DNA of 64,000 nt from Lunularia cruciata. Taxonomy: Eukaryota; Streptophyta; Marchantiopsida; Lunulariales; Lunulariaceae. Positions within the stretch are counted from its first letter, which is position 1. The number at the start of each line of letters is the position of its first letter. The notes beneath the pieces were generated by a model. That model did no database searches, was not told the DNA's origin, and saw only the letters and a program-made list of their open reading frames with translations. Positions 10,625-24,800 of the stretch are shown in pieces. Where the stretch lies: assembly GCA_948567375.1 (NCBI GenBank), contig OX419757.1, positions 14,508,001 through 14,572,000 on the forward strand, written 5' to 3'. The translations under genes and the position numbers were made by a program.

Positions 10625-10735
10625 CTCAATTGGGACTTAGCCCTATCTTACCTATTTTGTCTTCCCCTTGCATGGCTTGATGGTGTCTTCCCATCCTTTG
10701 TGTTTTCTACATGGTTGCCCTTTCCCCTTTACATA
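10625..10735 (-). repeat. Right terminal repeat of copy A
   Basis: The segment running ggg-acttagccc, a T/C-rich middle, gcttgatggtgtcttcccatcctt and a gttgcc tail aligns with 35050-35150 and 55330-55440. It is the reverse complement of the left ends at 33225-33325 and 54760-54860. Confidence 0.7.
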
Positions 10736-12210
10736 AACAAGCACACGATTCTTCCACTAAGAATTTTCTCTTCCCAAATAGTATAATATTCTATCATATC
10801 TTTACAAACAAGAGTGGAATTAACAAAACAAACAAATTTTGTGAAAGTGTGTACCACAATAGACCCATCAAAATTTTATGTGGATTCTACTAAAAAATAT
10901 GGGATATGTATAAATACACCCTATCAATAATACTTGTGAAATTTTTATATATTTTTTAGCAACTATATTTAGCTTTATAAGGGGTCTTCTCAAAAACATT
11001 TAATTTTCATTCGGTTTATATTATGTATGATCTTTGCAGATGTCTTATATATCTAATTTATAGATGTATTAAAACTTTGATTATATAATCATTATTGGTA
11101 TACTATTTTTATTTCATTTTAGTTTATCAATTTACTTAGCAATATTGTAACTCTTTAATCAAACACATTATTTCCCACTCAAAATCTCACATTTAATAAA
11201 AACTCTCATGTCTATATATTTGTGAGAGAGGCAAGAGAACAAATAGAGATGCAATTTTTGTCATAGCACTTCTTTAAATATCATAATGAATACTAAGTTT
11301 ACATTGAAGGTCATTATATTAAAGACTTAACTCTATATTAGGTAGTATAGAAGAATCAATAATTTTGATAATTCCTACATTTGATTTTGATTTTGATTTT
11401 GATTTTGATAATAGAATCATTGACCTTCTAGTTCATCTAGTACATATTGATATCATCTCATCTTTGAGGCTAAATTCTTAATATAAGTTAGCTTCATAGT
11501 ATAATATAATGATGATTTTGCTATATATTTATCAACATAATATTCTATTTGTATATTATACCATTCATTTTTTCATATTTGTAATCATTAACAGTATGTC
11601 TTTGCTAACAAGGTCTTTTTTTGGCTACAAACTCTAATTAAGAGATTGTAAGTCTTGCTAATGTAGTTAAATTTTATTAGAACAAATATTACATAAGAGA
11701 AAAGTCAGAAAGGAAAATATAATAAAGTAAAATGTGTTGAAGATCAACAGATGTTGATGAGATATAAAAATTAATTGAATAATTTCCTTATTTTAATGGT
11801 ATAACAAAATAAACCAATGTTGATGATACTAATTAATAAATATATTAAACTTTGAACATTGTCCTAGTGATTGTAAGAAGATATCATATGAATAATTAAA
11901 CTTATTAAAATTTCAATATTTCATAGAAAATCATTAAAAATTTGAAAGTAGAGTGATGTGAATATATTTGTATGATTATAGAGAAAAAAACTAAAATATT
12001 TACTTTGTTGAATGTATACATGAAACTAATTAAAGTAAGTACAAAAACTTAGCTTTCTTGCATTAGTAAAACACACTAAATTATGCATTCATTTATATTT
12101 ATGAGTTCTAAAAATTCAATCAATTATAAAAATGTTGGGTGGTTATGAACAAGCATTTATCAATTATTAAAATACGTTTTAAATTACAATATTTGCTAAA
12201 TTTACACACA
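10736..12210. other. AT-rich intergenic DNA
   Basis: No gene seen. It contains a short (TTTTGA)n array at about 11383-11410. No open frame has coding character. Confidence 0.6.
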
Positions 12211-12434
12211 TTGCTAAATTTACCCCTCACAGACCACTTGTGGCTTAGTTTATGATGTTCCTCCATACATCACCACCATCTACCATTGAAGCATTATTTA
12301 CCACTCCTTGCTCAATTGCTTTGGCACCCACATCCATCACTTTGCATCTCATACGTGAGCAATTGAGCAAGGAGCAACAAAGAATACTTTGGTTGTAGGG
12401 GCCATGAGTTATACATGAAGGGGTGAATTTAGTG
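12211..12434. repeat. MITE-like fold-back element
   Basis: About 220 bp with imperfect terminal inverted repeats: gctaaatttacccctca at the left (12213-12229) against tgaaggggtgaatttag at the right (about 12416-12432). Inside it lies a perfect 17-bp inverted pair, 12304-12320 and 12358-12374. There is no coding capacity. This resembles a non-autonomous DNA transposon, but no target duplication was identified. Confidence 0.55.
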
Positions 12435-15300
12435 ATACAAGGTGAATTTGGAAATTCACTAAAGTAAATCTGTATATATTGACAATTTTTTAAATAGTGC
12501 AATTAACCATACTTACTTACTTTTTGTAATTTACTAATAGTACTAAATAATTTTTTTGGATTATAGAGAGTGAACATTCTTATTCAAGAAAGGTAGAATA
12601 ATAAATAATATTTTATTAATATTGTTTTACATTCCATGGAGTTGGACTAATTTGAGTATCTAATTTTTAGACTAGATGGAATAGAGTTTTATACTAATTC
12701 ATTCTAGTAGAAATTTTATAAGAATCTCACTATTATAGATTGTGTATGAAATGCTATCTAAACTTGTGTAAATATTTTTATGGTAAACATGATCTTAGGC
12801 ATAGTTATCATTGACTAACAATCTTTCTCATATTTATACTAAGCATCAAAGTATGTTAGTAGTTAAGTTATTATGATTATTTGGTATTTCAATTGATTTT
12901 TTGTTCATGTTTTGGATTATGGATAGTTATATGTGAATCATGATTTGAGTAAGATATTATTTTATAATACAGTAATAATACAGAGATAACTTTGTTCATA
13001 AACATTCATATATAATCATAGAAGCTTATTGCATTTGAATCAACTCATAACCAAGTTGAAGATATTGATTTGAACTATAAATATTTTATTTTATGTAAAG
13101 AAACAAAAATTTAAAATTGTGTCCATAATTTATTATGCATTACATTTACTTATTTTACTCGACATCATAGTATCCTACTCGATTAAATGATACAAGCAAG
13201 TGTGTTTGTTAGGAAATTTGATCTATTGTATTTCTCTGTTTTTAGATAGTCATATTCTGGGGAAAAAATTTGAGTTCAAAATATGTTGTTTTGTATCATT
13301 AATAAAAGGATCACTTCAAAATTATTCTTCACAACAACATATCCCAATAACTTAAGCAACAAGAGTATTATATTTGAGATCACAATTGAAAAGGATATTG
13401 GATTAAATTAATATAACAATAGTATCATCTATAACACATCCATAAAAAAATAATAAACCATAGTTTAATTCTGTTAATCAAATTTTCTTACTTGGTTATT
13501 TTGTATATACAATTTATTATTTGTTATTCTATAAAATCTATATTTATAAGATGATTACATTGGAAAGATCATGCTTATATTAAAGTGTAAATATAATAAA
13601 ACATATATTTATTTATTTTACATAAAATTTCTTATTATACTCACTTTAATCTTAATTATTCACCTACCTTTTAAGACATTTATTATGAGCTCAAGTCTAT
13701 ATATAGTGGACATAGAATTTTCGTCTTATTTGTAGATATTTACTTGAAAATATTAAAATTTGATACAAAGAAGATATCTCACTGACTCTCAAATACAAGC
13801 AATTATAATTGATAAAATTGATACAAAAGTAAACCCATGTATTTGAGTTTAGATTTGTTTCGTTGATTTTATTGGACTTGCTATGCTAGTTTTAATTCAG
13901 ATTAAATAGAATATTACTAATCCAGTCAACCTAAATATTAGAGATATTAAAAATTTCATTAGCTTCTAAGAGATGCTTATGACTGTGAGATTATTGTGTT
14001 GAGGCTTTTATTTGAAGGTAGGTATGTATGTTTGATTTTCACCAATTTGAATTTTTCAATAATCTCCATGTCTTCCACTAACAGACGTTAGAGATGGTCC
14101 ATTTAACAACCAGCAAGAGAATACGTGGTAAAGCCTCATAATACGTAATGAGATTCAATTTATTCCCGCTACTGTTTCGTTTACTTGTTAATTACTCACT
14201 TTAGATTTCTTGTGAATTTCCATAAACTAATCTAACAGTGTATTAAATCTGACATAAAATGTCTTTATGGGTTGTCCCTCATATCTTTTACTTTTACGAT
14301 GATCAGTCTTTGTCCCCACCACCAAATTTCCGTAGTGATTTCTTGGATAGAAACTCTTAATATACCATCAAGTGGTTTAACATCTAATTGCAAAGTAAAT
14401 AATTTATGAATTTTATGGATGAATCACTTCGTCATCACGGTGGTAGTTGGGAGGTTTCATAGTAACTTATTAATATTTTTAGAAAAGCACACCCTTTATA
14501 ATATTTATTAAGAATTCAGTGGAGGGTTTTAGCAGTTCTACTGAATGCTACAACATGTAATATTTTTCATGATCTTTATTTTACAGGAAGACGAAGGATA
14601 AAAAAACACTAGTTAAGAAAGAAGAACATGACAACTCTATGATTAAATGATTATATGGAGTCTTTAGTATTTGAACAACTCAAAGGGCCTTTGAGTTTTA
14701 CAAGAAATTCTTCTCTTGCGGTAGGTAGGATTCTTCCATAACCTCTAGAGAAACTTTCACTCCTCATAACAAATGATGCCACGACACAATGTTTGTGGCA
14801 ATTCAAAAATTCAAAAAATTCAAGAATTGCCCGATTATAAGGAGAAATGATGTAAACTATTATACCTGATAAAGTTAATACTTTACATTCAAAATGGGAG
14901 TGAGTCGGGGAAGTATAATAACTAGAAATAATAGTAAAATAATAATGAAAGTATAACTAGAAAGCTAAGAGGAGCATAAAGCTACAGGCTTCCGTAACAT
15001 CTAAAGGGCAATGCCATAAGCTATTAGTATTTGTGTGTAGAAAGAAATTAATCTGGGAATATTTAATGTTGAAGAAAGTTTAAACTTAAACTTTTCAAAA
15101 TCTCATGATTTCACTTAAAACCTTGTTCTGATTGTTGAAACAAATCACACTTTGCAGTGTAAAGTAGAGTACAACTTTTAAATGCTAAAACTGTTCTGCT
15201 AGCAAATTAAACAATCAAGTGAATGACCAGCAATGTTTCTATGTGTTGATTATAGATACATACGTCATCCTTATCTAAAATAGTTACATTACAAGAAAGT
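12435..15300. other. AT-rich intergenic DNA
   Basis: Short-frame, AT-rich sequence without recognised genes, terminal repeats or RNA structures. Composition shifts toward higher GC after about 15300, where the SPIKE1 flank begins. Confidence 0.6.
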
Positions 15301-18300
15301 TTGTAAGAAGAAGAGTTCTGCAGAGTATTGGACTTGGTGCATGAGATTTCTCGTCGTAGGTTAATCATCTAAATGAGAAGATGGCGACCATAAGACCATT
15401 GGAGAAGATACTGACTTATAGAGGCGTTGAAGTATTCAGCTCCCTAAGAAGGCGTTATCACGCCTGATTTTCCACTTGAAAGTCTTCAATGTCATTCGTG
15501 TTCTCTCAAGAGAAGAATGAAAAAGATAGGTAATAGGTGGTCCGTGGATTGCATGATCCTGAGCGTATACTTGTATGATTGGCCCAGTGAGATTTGGCTT
15601 TTGCCACAACTCAACTAGTGTAGGTGATTCAGCTGGTTCATCATCTGAAAACAATCTTCTAAGATGGAACTAGATGCTAGACACCAATCGAGCTGAATGA
15701 TGGGTAGATCATCAGCCTTCCTCCTGAACATTCTGAACATTCCTCATCATTTGAGGAACTCTGGCTAGTGCAATCGGAGATAAGTCGACAGCTACCTGAG
15801 AGAGAATGCTCACAGTGTAAGATAGATGAATTAATTCCAACACTTATCTTGTGACAATACCTTTCTTCTACGTCACACCAGCTACAGTATCCATCTTTAC
15901 AACATGCCTACCCCTAGTTGACATCTATCACTACCTAGCAAAAGGTGGGGAGCAGAAGAGAAACACGAGTACACCTCTCTTGTTCAAAGTCTATAAGTGC
16001 GTAGGAGAAGTTCCATGTAGTGGAATTATTGACATGCAATGCAATGAGTGAGGGTATATCGATAATACAAGGGAAGACGGGTTGTTGAGTTTGTCTGCCT
16101 TTTTTAGCATTGAGCACGACCAGCAATGGTCGCCTGTGGTAGACCAAATAAATTTGGATGAAATAAGGCAGACAGTTGGTTACTCCACGACTTAGAGAGA
16201 AAAGAACAAAATTCTTCTGGATTCTCGACGTCAGAGAGGACAAAGGATATTTTGTCCTTCTTCTCCTACAGCTGAGTGTGTAGAACAAAGTACTCGAGCC
16301 GGGTTTAGGGTCACTGTGAGTGTGTTTGTCTGTAACGAAGTTTCTTCTCAATTATAGGGTGGACTAGGAGACAGGCGAGGGAAGCGTCGGGTATAAGCAA
16401 GTCTTCATCAGCCATCTACGAGGAAAAAGGTTGCGAAGGCATTGTGTACCCAGGACTCGGAGATCGACGACAGTCCAAGATGAAAGTTAAGAAGGGAAGA
16501 GGAGAAATGCTCCACCTGAGAGGATGATCGTGCGTCCTTAACTAAGGGAGTGAGGGACAATCTGAAGTCTTAATAAAGCAGAATGGGATCACGTACTTGG
16601 CCACCAAACTGTGTCATTTACCACGTATGGCAAAACACTATCTCGGTTTGCAACGTCAGAATGGTCACGGGATCAGAATTCCAGTACCGGTACCGTGAAG
16701 TAGGTACCCGGTAAGGAAGTCCGACACCATGTGTGAGGCTCATGGGGTGCTACTTCGTCCTACGACGTCATGAACTGGCTGGCACAAGGATAGGCAATCT
16801 TGGTAAGGCAAGACTTTTACCCGCATCGGGGACATCGATCCGCGATCTGACCACGGTACAGTGCATATAGGGTCATGCATGAGCTAGAGGCCGAGTTGGT
16901 GGTCCGCATTTGGACCAATGAGGGTCTGTAAAGCTCGCGACCTTTATTGATGTCAGAGGTAGTCAAGACAGAGTTCGCGACGTCACACGGAAGTACCGAG
17001 GCGAAACCTGGTTCGTAGGGAGTGCGTTCTGCAACATGTAAAAAAAAGGAAGAAACGAACATGGGCGCAGTGTGGGAAGGCGGGGGACGGACAGAAGGTG
17101 CTGGGAGTGTGGGCTGCGTGGAAAAGAGAGAGAGAAGGTCGGTCTTGTCGAGAGGATGAAGAAGTAGAAGGTAGCAGCTGCTACGGTACTTGTGTAGTGG
17201 GATGGGATGACAGCAATCGCACGTGAAAAGAGTGAATGTGCCCAGCAGCGGAAACAGCAGCAGAGTAAGCCTGAAAGAAACGACGAATGTAGAAGAAACT
17301 AGCTCTCGGGGGAGATATTTTCGTGCGTCTATCTATCATCGGATGGGGAACAAAATTGGGGGGATTTTGATAAAGAATGGTGTGATTGGGAGAGGGCTAC
17401 GAAAGACGAAAGAGAGAGAGAGAGAGAAGAGAGAGAGGAATTGTTGTGTTCCCAAGAGGACGGGTGGCGACAACCTGATGCTGTGCTTTGTACGAGTCCT
17501 AGTGGATGGTGGTCCCCAGCTGTAGCCTGCGACTATACCCTGCCCCGGCCCCGGCCTCCTTTGTGTTCTCCATCGACTACCCGTTCGAACAAACTTTCTC
17601 ATCTCAAGAGACAGCGACGCAGATAGGAGAGATCGTTGACTAGTGCCAAATGAGTTGATGGAGGCGGGTTTACTGAGACTATGACTGTTGAGTTCACGAG
17701 GTTGAGGGTGCAGGGAAGGGGCTGATGATGATCAGTCGATACGGAATCATAAACTTTATTTGTTGTTGTAGCGATCTTCTGTTGGTTGAAACCTGAGATC
17801 TGCAATGGCTATGATTTCAAAGGTGCCTGGGGTCGAAAGCAAGAGGCTTTTGGAGGTTGGACTGAATCGAAACAGATCTTTGTGATAAAACGACTCAGAT
17901 AAATTTGACGCTTCGGCGACCGGACAGACTATTTGTACAAACGAAATACGTAATGATGGGCTGTAAACGTAGGGACAAGAAGCGCTGGAAGGTAATGGCT
18001 TACTCGTGACTACGAGCAAAGCTGCGGGGACCCGATTCCAAGATCGACAAGGAACAATTTGGTCTCTCTGGCCGAGGGAACCACAAATGCGAAAGACTCA
18101 GCTTCATGAGCATAGCAAGGTGGTTTAGAGTAGTAAGATGAGAACACTTCTGGATCAAATTTGATCAGTGAAACAGGGCAGGAGGACAGTGCGGTAGCAG
18201 TTTAGGAATCAATGTTTACGACGAACAACAGAATGAGGACAGAGGACAATGTAGAAGGTCAAAGAGCAGGGAGGCGAGGTAGAGAGTATGGGAGAGGGAC

Positions 18301-18831
18301 GGAACTCCGGGGAAGACGCGGTTCTTAGTAGGGGAGCATTTTGAGGAAAACAGTAAGATAGACGCACAGATTACGAAGGTGAGACCTGCCGGAGAAAATG
18401 GCCGTGCGTGATATAGGTTTCAAGCCAAGGCAGTTTTCCATATGCTAGTGGTGTCATTCAAGTTTCTTTCTCAACCGGCAGCTGCTTGAACAAGACGTGA
18501 CAGATGAAAGACTTGGTTCTCAACCTGGGTCAGGATGCCAAAGAATTGATCCAAGAAATGACACACACTTGCAGTTTGCTGCCCTTAACTAACATCACCA
18601 AAACATTTAGTCTGGTCCACGTAGAATGGCGTGGATTTGCTGCTGGAAACTTAATGTAGAGTTAACCTAGAACCTCAGAAATGATCCGTGCATCACGGTG
18701 GTTGCTTCTCGCCGTCTGGCTTGTAGAATAAAAGAAAATCGTGATTATGAGGTTGAATGCTTGTCAGCTTAACTTCCTTACAGTTGAATGGTCTTCAAGA
18801 AATAAGTTTTCGGGCCACCCTTGTGCAGACT
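15301..18831 (+). promoter_or_regulatory. 5' flank and probable leader of SPIKE1
   Basis: Higher-GC unique sequence without convincing coding frames, extending 3.5 kb upstream of the SPIKE1 start. It includes a (GA)n tract at about 17408-17438, the sort of sequence often found in plant promoters and 5' leaders. A possible 3' splice site, ttgtgcag, ends at 18828, three bases before the ATG, so a 5' UTR intron is plausible. The transcription start cannot be placed from sequence alone. Confidence 0.45.
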
Positions 18832-21800
18832 ATGGCGGATCTAGTTACAACCGGTCATCGTTTCAGGCGCATCGGACATGCGAGTTCAATGAACGACATT
18901 GACCCAATGGTGAATCTTTTGCTCGATCTATCGTGTTATTCCGCTCAGCACGGTTCCTTTACGCTTGTTGTACACTCGTTCTTCATTTGTGAAGTACGGG
19001 TTTACTTCCTTTTGCTGATCTCACGTATGTGTACTAAATTCGACTGTTGCCCGCAATGCACTCATAGTATATGATAATCATCACCACATATCTGCTCTTG
19101 ATTTCCCTACACGTAGATCCGCGTTTGACTGAGGTCTTAACGCTGGTCCGCATCGAGAACGATGTTGGTTATAGGCGAACTTTGCTTAATGCTTTGAGAT
19201 TACTTCCTTGGGAATTTGTCCTGCGACAACCAATATGTGTTCTGTTATGTTTCCGTCTGACATTAGCTAATGTTCATATGAAATATTTTAGAGTTCTCTC
19301 TCCTTGTTCTAGTGAGAAGGTGTCGTCTCTTCAATGTTTTGGACACACGCCAGTGACTTACAACAACGTGCTCCTTCCGTGCAGTTGCATGGCAACTTGG
19401 AACAGTGGCCACATATAAAAGAGCTTGTTCTCATTCATAAGGCAGAGTGGGTGAAGGATGAAAGCAAGTACGGCCATTATGAGAGTGTTCCACACCCTTC
19501 TTTTGAGCAACCGACCTTTGAGGGGCCTGACACGGATATTGAGACAGGTAAGACAATCTGTCAAATGATTTGGCGTTCTTACGATTCAGGAGAGCATAGT
19601 CAAGCTTGGCTAAATCAAATCTTCTTTACGTTTCAGAGCATCGGTTAGCAAACGGACGACGGGGTCGAACTGCAGATGTTACAGATGAAGACGATCCCAG
19701 CACTTCTGGCAGACTCTCCGTTGCAAGTGAATATGAAGGCTCCCACGAGAAGAAGCTGCCAAAGGTATGCTGTCATGGATTAGTCTGCCCGTGTAGAAGA
19801 TGTTCTTTGCCAATCTGTGAAGGAGGTGTTACGTTCTTAGCCACTGATTGGCGCTCTTCACTTGAGGACCTGGCTGCAGCGAGCTGTCGTAAGGGGCCAC
19901 CAAAAGGATGAGAACATCTCATAAAGTGGAGTTTCTGGAATGTGCAAGACACTAGTAGCGTATGGTTTTAAGGGCTTGGAGATTTCATTGACGATAGATA
20001 TGAATTCACCTTTACACGTCTTGAGCATTGGTTTGAGAGGTTTGCTCTGTTTTGCAGCATTTTGGTCCAGCCCCTTTACCGGCTTACGATCCCGTGTTTA
20101 ATTGGGAGGCTGAAAGGGGTATTATTTACGGGCAAAGACAACCCGTTCTACCGGCGGCCCTTTCTTCGAGGTAAAGCCAGCGGCCAGTCCTTTGGAAGAA
20201 CGTTCTTTCTCGTAGTCTCAGAGGAGCCATCCTATTTTCAAACTTTGATTCTTAAGACGAAGTAAGAGCTTTGGTTTCTGCTGTGTCATTTATTTTTCAC
20301 GCACACATTGCTCTGCCCAACTATGGACCTTGTGGAAGTACACTGTCAATGACAATTTTTTTTTTCAAAACTGTTCTTGGAGAACTTTGCAGTGGGCTGA
20401 AACTATCCGTGAAAGTCCTTTCATTAAACTTTCACGCTGGACTCGTTGGTGAGTTTGTTCACAACCACTAGAGGCTATATCTTTTATGAAAGTGGACAGG
20501 TACAAGGATCAGTTAGGACTGCTGCGGAAATTACGGTTAGGTCAAGCTACTATTTTACATGGAAATCCATAGTGGACATGATACAAAGGACTGCAATCCA
20601 GGCTAGCCAGCTATCAGAAAATTCTAGTTAAGTACTCAGTGAGAACGTCTGGAGAAGTTCCAACGTTGTTCGTTACGTCTGGGGAATAGCATCATTAGGT
20701 ATCAATTTATGATCGTTGAATCCGCAATGTCACAAGAATGCTATTCAGTCTCTAATTTCTTATTTGATGCTGGTAGCTGCTGCGTATTGTACGAGTCAAT
20801 GACCCTTGTGTCAATGTAATTTCAAGCAGAACCTATCTATGGAACTTTATGCTTGTATCATAGAGAAAGAAGGGAAAAGCTGTCTGAAGATTTTTATTTC
20901 CAATTCAGTCCCAATGACTTCCAAGAGGTAAATCCATTGTAGACCATATACTTGTGAACGCGTAGAATTTCATAGACAGTTAATCGCCCCGTAATGTCTT
21001 TACTAATCTTCTTGTCTGAAGGTCGGTAGACGCAGAGAGTAAGCGTTATGGTTCTAAGCTTCCTGGAATAGTTCATCGGTCTTTACTCTCGACAGAGGTC
21101 AACATGATCATGACAAGTCGACCTGATGTGAATTGCAGCCAGGAGCAGCCTCCTACAGACGAGCAATTTTTTCTCTGGATGCCCCAACTGCTGCTGTCTG
21201 TTTGCTAATTCAGCTTGAGAAACATGCGACCGAAGAAGGTGGCGTAACACCTTCTGTCTATTCTCGCAAAGAACCGGTAAGCGATGCAGCTCTTGGCATA
21301 TTCTCGTCTGAGAGATTGTGGTTATCGTCAGGCCTGATTCTCTTTTGTCTTCTTATGAACTGCTAGTACCAGGGTCTGTACATTAACTATTTTCTTTCCC
21401 AGCAATCTGGTCATGTTCTAGCTTTTCTTAGTTCCCCCTTATCATTGTTAGTATCTGTGAGGAATGTTGGTTGGTTTCGTCTCTGTAGATGTAATAATGC
21501 TGCTGTATCTCCAGTGTTGTCGGTTGCTGTACACTACATTGAACGTATCAAATTGGAGCCATGTTTCCGAGTTAGTTACCTTGAATTTGAAGCAACCTTT
21601 CACAGCGTAGGTTTCATATTGTGTGTGCAATCGTTAAAATCAGTTCTTGTACCAAAGTGTGGTGATGAGCTTATTTGACCATTATGTGCAGGTTCATTTG
21701 ACTGAACGGGAGAAACAAAAGCTTCAAGTATGGGCTAGGGTCATGCCTTACAGAGAGCCATTTGCCTGGGCAGCTGTTCCGCTTTTCGACACGACCATGT

Positions 21801-24800
21801 CTGGAGTAGGTGGTTTTCCTTCTCCGAGCAGCCCCCTTCCTCCTGGACTGTTGAGTACGAGCTTGATTGATGGTGTGGACTTGGACAGTGGCAGATCCGA
21901 AAAGCATGAAGGTTGTGTTCCTGTGTTAGTGGACATCCCAGGATTAAATCGGGTCAAAGAATGCTACAGTGAGGAGTCCTTACAGGTTGGATTCATTTGA
22001 GAAGTTCATTGTCCATCTTCCTATTCAGCTTTACTTATCTTCCCTTGCTGTGCAAATTTTGCTTTGTTGACCTGGACGTGCGCCTCACACAGCAGTAAAG
22101 AAAACATCCGGATCGTGTTCCGCTTCGTGTTCTTGTTTCCTGCAAAGTCAGCCTATCTCCACATAATTCCAATTTGGCAAAACAGCAATGTTCTGTCAAA
22201 ACCTGAACCTCGAAGGTTTACTGGCAGGACCCAAAGCGGAAAGTGCACAAGCCAGTGAAAGCAACGATGCGTCTGGAAGTGGAGAGGATTCTTCCTGAAG
22301 ATAATGAGCTGGACACCTTCTCAGAGAGTAGTAGTATCAGCAATGGATCTGGAGACGGTGACGGACGCCTTGGAGACACTTCGCTGAGAAGCATTGGAAA
22401 GTCGGGAAGAGCGTTGTACAACGGACGACCAAAGTGGAGTTCTTCTGATCGTAATGACAGTGGAAAACATAAGTTCAGCAGTTTCTCAAGCGCAAACAGT
22501 CCTGATCATCAACCTTCAGATGTACGGATTTCAGCTTAGTATGCCAAAGTAGCACGGAGGCCATTTTAGCACAATAAGGCGGCACTCATAAAGACCGTAA
22601 TACTGCGGCTTTTATTTTATTTATTTGTTTTTTCGAGCCCATTTGTTCTACAGGTTTTTGGGTCGTGTGGTTAACTACAACTTTAAGGTTGTGGTCAATC
22701 TTGTTTACGGAGGTCTGCTATTTCTTTCAACTTCCCCTGTGAGTCTTGACTGTGAATGACGTTATTTAGCTTCTGCTCCCTCCTAAAATTGTTACCCAAA
22801 TCGCTTTGCAGTTTCGGGCATTGGAGTTTCGTACCTTAACGAAAAACGAGCCTTTCAATCAGCTTTTGCACAGTCTCTACGTGTACCCACTGGCTGTCAC
22901 TATGAGCAAGAAGCGCAACCTTTTTATTCGTGTGGAACTCCGGAAGGATGACGTTGATATACGCAATCCCGCTTTGGAAGTATGAACACATGTACTCGTT
23001 ATTCCTGATGAGAGACCACGTGCTTTTATCGATGGCTTAGTATGTCCGGATCTTACTAGGCTGAATTTTCTTCTTACAGGAGTATTAAGGCACTGAGTGT
23101 GAGACAGTTGAACTTAGACGAAAAATGGGAGTAACTCGTCATCTATAAACTTAGACTGTAACTCGTCGTCTTCATTGTCCTGGCGTGGATGTGTACTGAA
23201 ATAAGTTGTCACACAGTGGAGCTTGATGTTCTGAATGTACCGAATTGACTCTGTTTCTTGGCTATCATATTCCCAGGCAGTCTACTCTCGAGACGGCAGC
23301 AATCGGATACAGAAGTTTGCACATTCTCAAATAGCTGTAAACGCACGTACAGCTCATTATCATGATGAGTTCAAACTACGTCTCCCCGCCGTTCTCACTC
23401 CTCACCATCACCTTGTCTTCACCTTTTTCCATGTGGATCTTCAAATGAAGCTCGAGGCACCGAAGCCAGTAAGTATTTTCATCATGCGTTTGTTTGGTGA
23501 TGGAATTCCCTTACTGAGTTTCTGATGAGGCACTAATCTGTGAACGAGTGTTAGTTGAGTGTGACCCTCCTTAGGAAGATTTCGTCTATTGTTTTAAAAC
23601 TTCTAAACGCCCAAACGCCCAAACGCCATGAAAGCATCTGAAGCTTTAGTTTTGGAGGAAATATTTGTATCATGTGATTACTCTGACTTCTATCGTTTGT
23701 GGTGGTCGCGTAGAGCGAGGAGAACAAATCACGTTTAGTTGCACGATAGTTTGTCGAGTAATTGTTTCAAATGATGACAGTCTTTTCGTTGACCAGCAGT
23801 GGTCATAGACACATGACCTTGTGTAATCAAATACAGCAAATAGTAACTGATGCGTATTTTGAAATTGTATTTTGTCTATTTTCCAGGTAGTTATGGGCTA
23901 TTCTGTTCTTCCTCTTTCGGCAGGAGCGCAGTATGTTTTTACATCTTTGACCTTCGAACTATGTTTCATTATGTTAGACTTCATAGACGTCATGAAGTCA
24001 GTGAGCTTTGTTGCTGATTAAGGAAACTTATTTGCTAGCAATATATTTGTCCATGAGAGTCTATCTGCGCGCGAGGTCATATATGTAATTTACAGCAAAG
24101 GCAGAAAGTGTTACTACTTGATGTCAACTTTGTGTGATATTAACGACGTAGAGTTATGTGTTTCAGCACTACACCTCAACTTGTTATCAGGTCCATCTCC
24201 GTATTTCAAACTCATATCCTCCATGCATACGATGACCTTAGTCTACATATGGTATTGCTCTAAAATGATGCAGAGTTCTGAGGTCAGATGGCAGCCTGCC
24301 TATCATGAAAGAATTGCTTCCTCACTATCTGCAAGATGCTGTGAAGGTAACGTTGCTCATGCTGTTATGGAAGCATTGAAGCACTAGCATTCTTAGCTAC
24401 TTTTGGATTCGTCTAACTTTGCACTAAAATTTAAGAGCATGTAAGCCACGAGCATGGGTGTTTCATCAAACTTATATCCTGGCTCCCATGATGGGTGGTG
24501 CAGGAGAGGATGGAGTACCTCGAAGACGGAAGGAGTGTGTTCAGATTGCGTTTGCGTCTATGCTCGTCACTGTACCCCATTAATGAACGAATTCGTGACT
24601 TCTTCACAGAGTATGATCGTCACATTCTCCGGACTAGCCCCCCTTGGGGATCTGAACTTCTCGAGGTATGGGTTAATATAGCTCAGAAGATGTGATGAAT
24701 TTAATCGGAGGACTTTTGAAAGAGTTTACTCTTCTGTTTTGCATATCACGGCTACGGTGTTTTGTTAGGTAGTTTAAGAGATGATTCTATTTCCTGGCTG

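Larger units (their letters stand above)
7060..10735 (+). mobile_element. RT plus endonuclease-like element, copy A (longest copy)
   Basis: The longest of four related decayed copies. The left half (7060-8900) is homologous to copy D at 40620-42280 and has only short open pieces. A non-LTR-type reverse transcriptase remnant lies at about 8925-9625, and a C-terminal nuclease-like domain at about 10060-10480. The right end (10625-10735) matches the right terminal repeats of copies B and C and is the reverse complement of their left ends. No left terminal repeat was found for this copy. All frames contain stops. The class is uncertain: the RT points to a LINE-like origin, the inverted ends to another mode of mobility. 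Confidence 0.65.

Noticed and set aside
15436-16351. Minus-strand open frames of 72 and 138 codons upstream of SPIKE1
   Set aside because: No domain recognised, no matching splice structure found, and they lie in the expected promoter and leader. A phrase like TLKTFKWKIRR looked familiar but did not extend.
23606-23630. Three tandem cccaaacg units in a SPIKE1 intron
   Set aside because: A simple short repeat without evidence of function.
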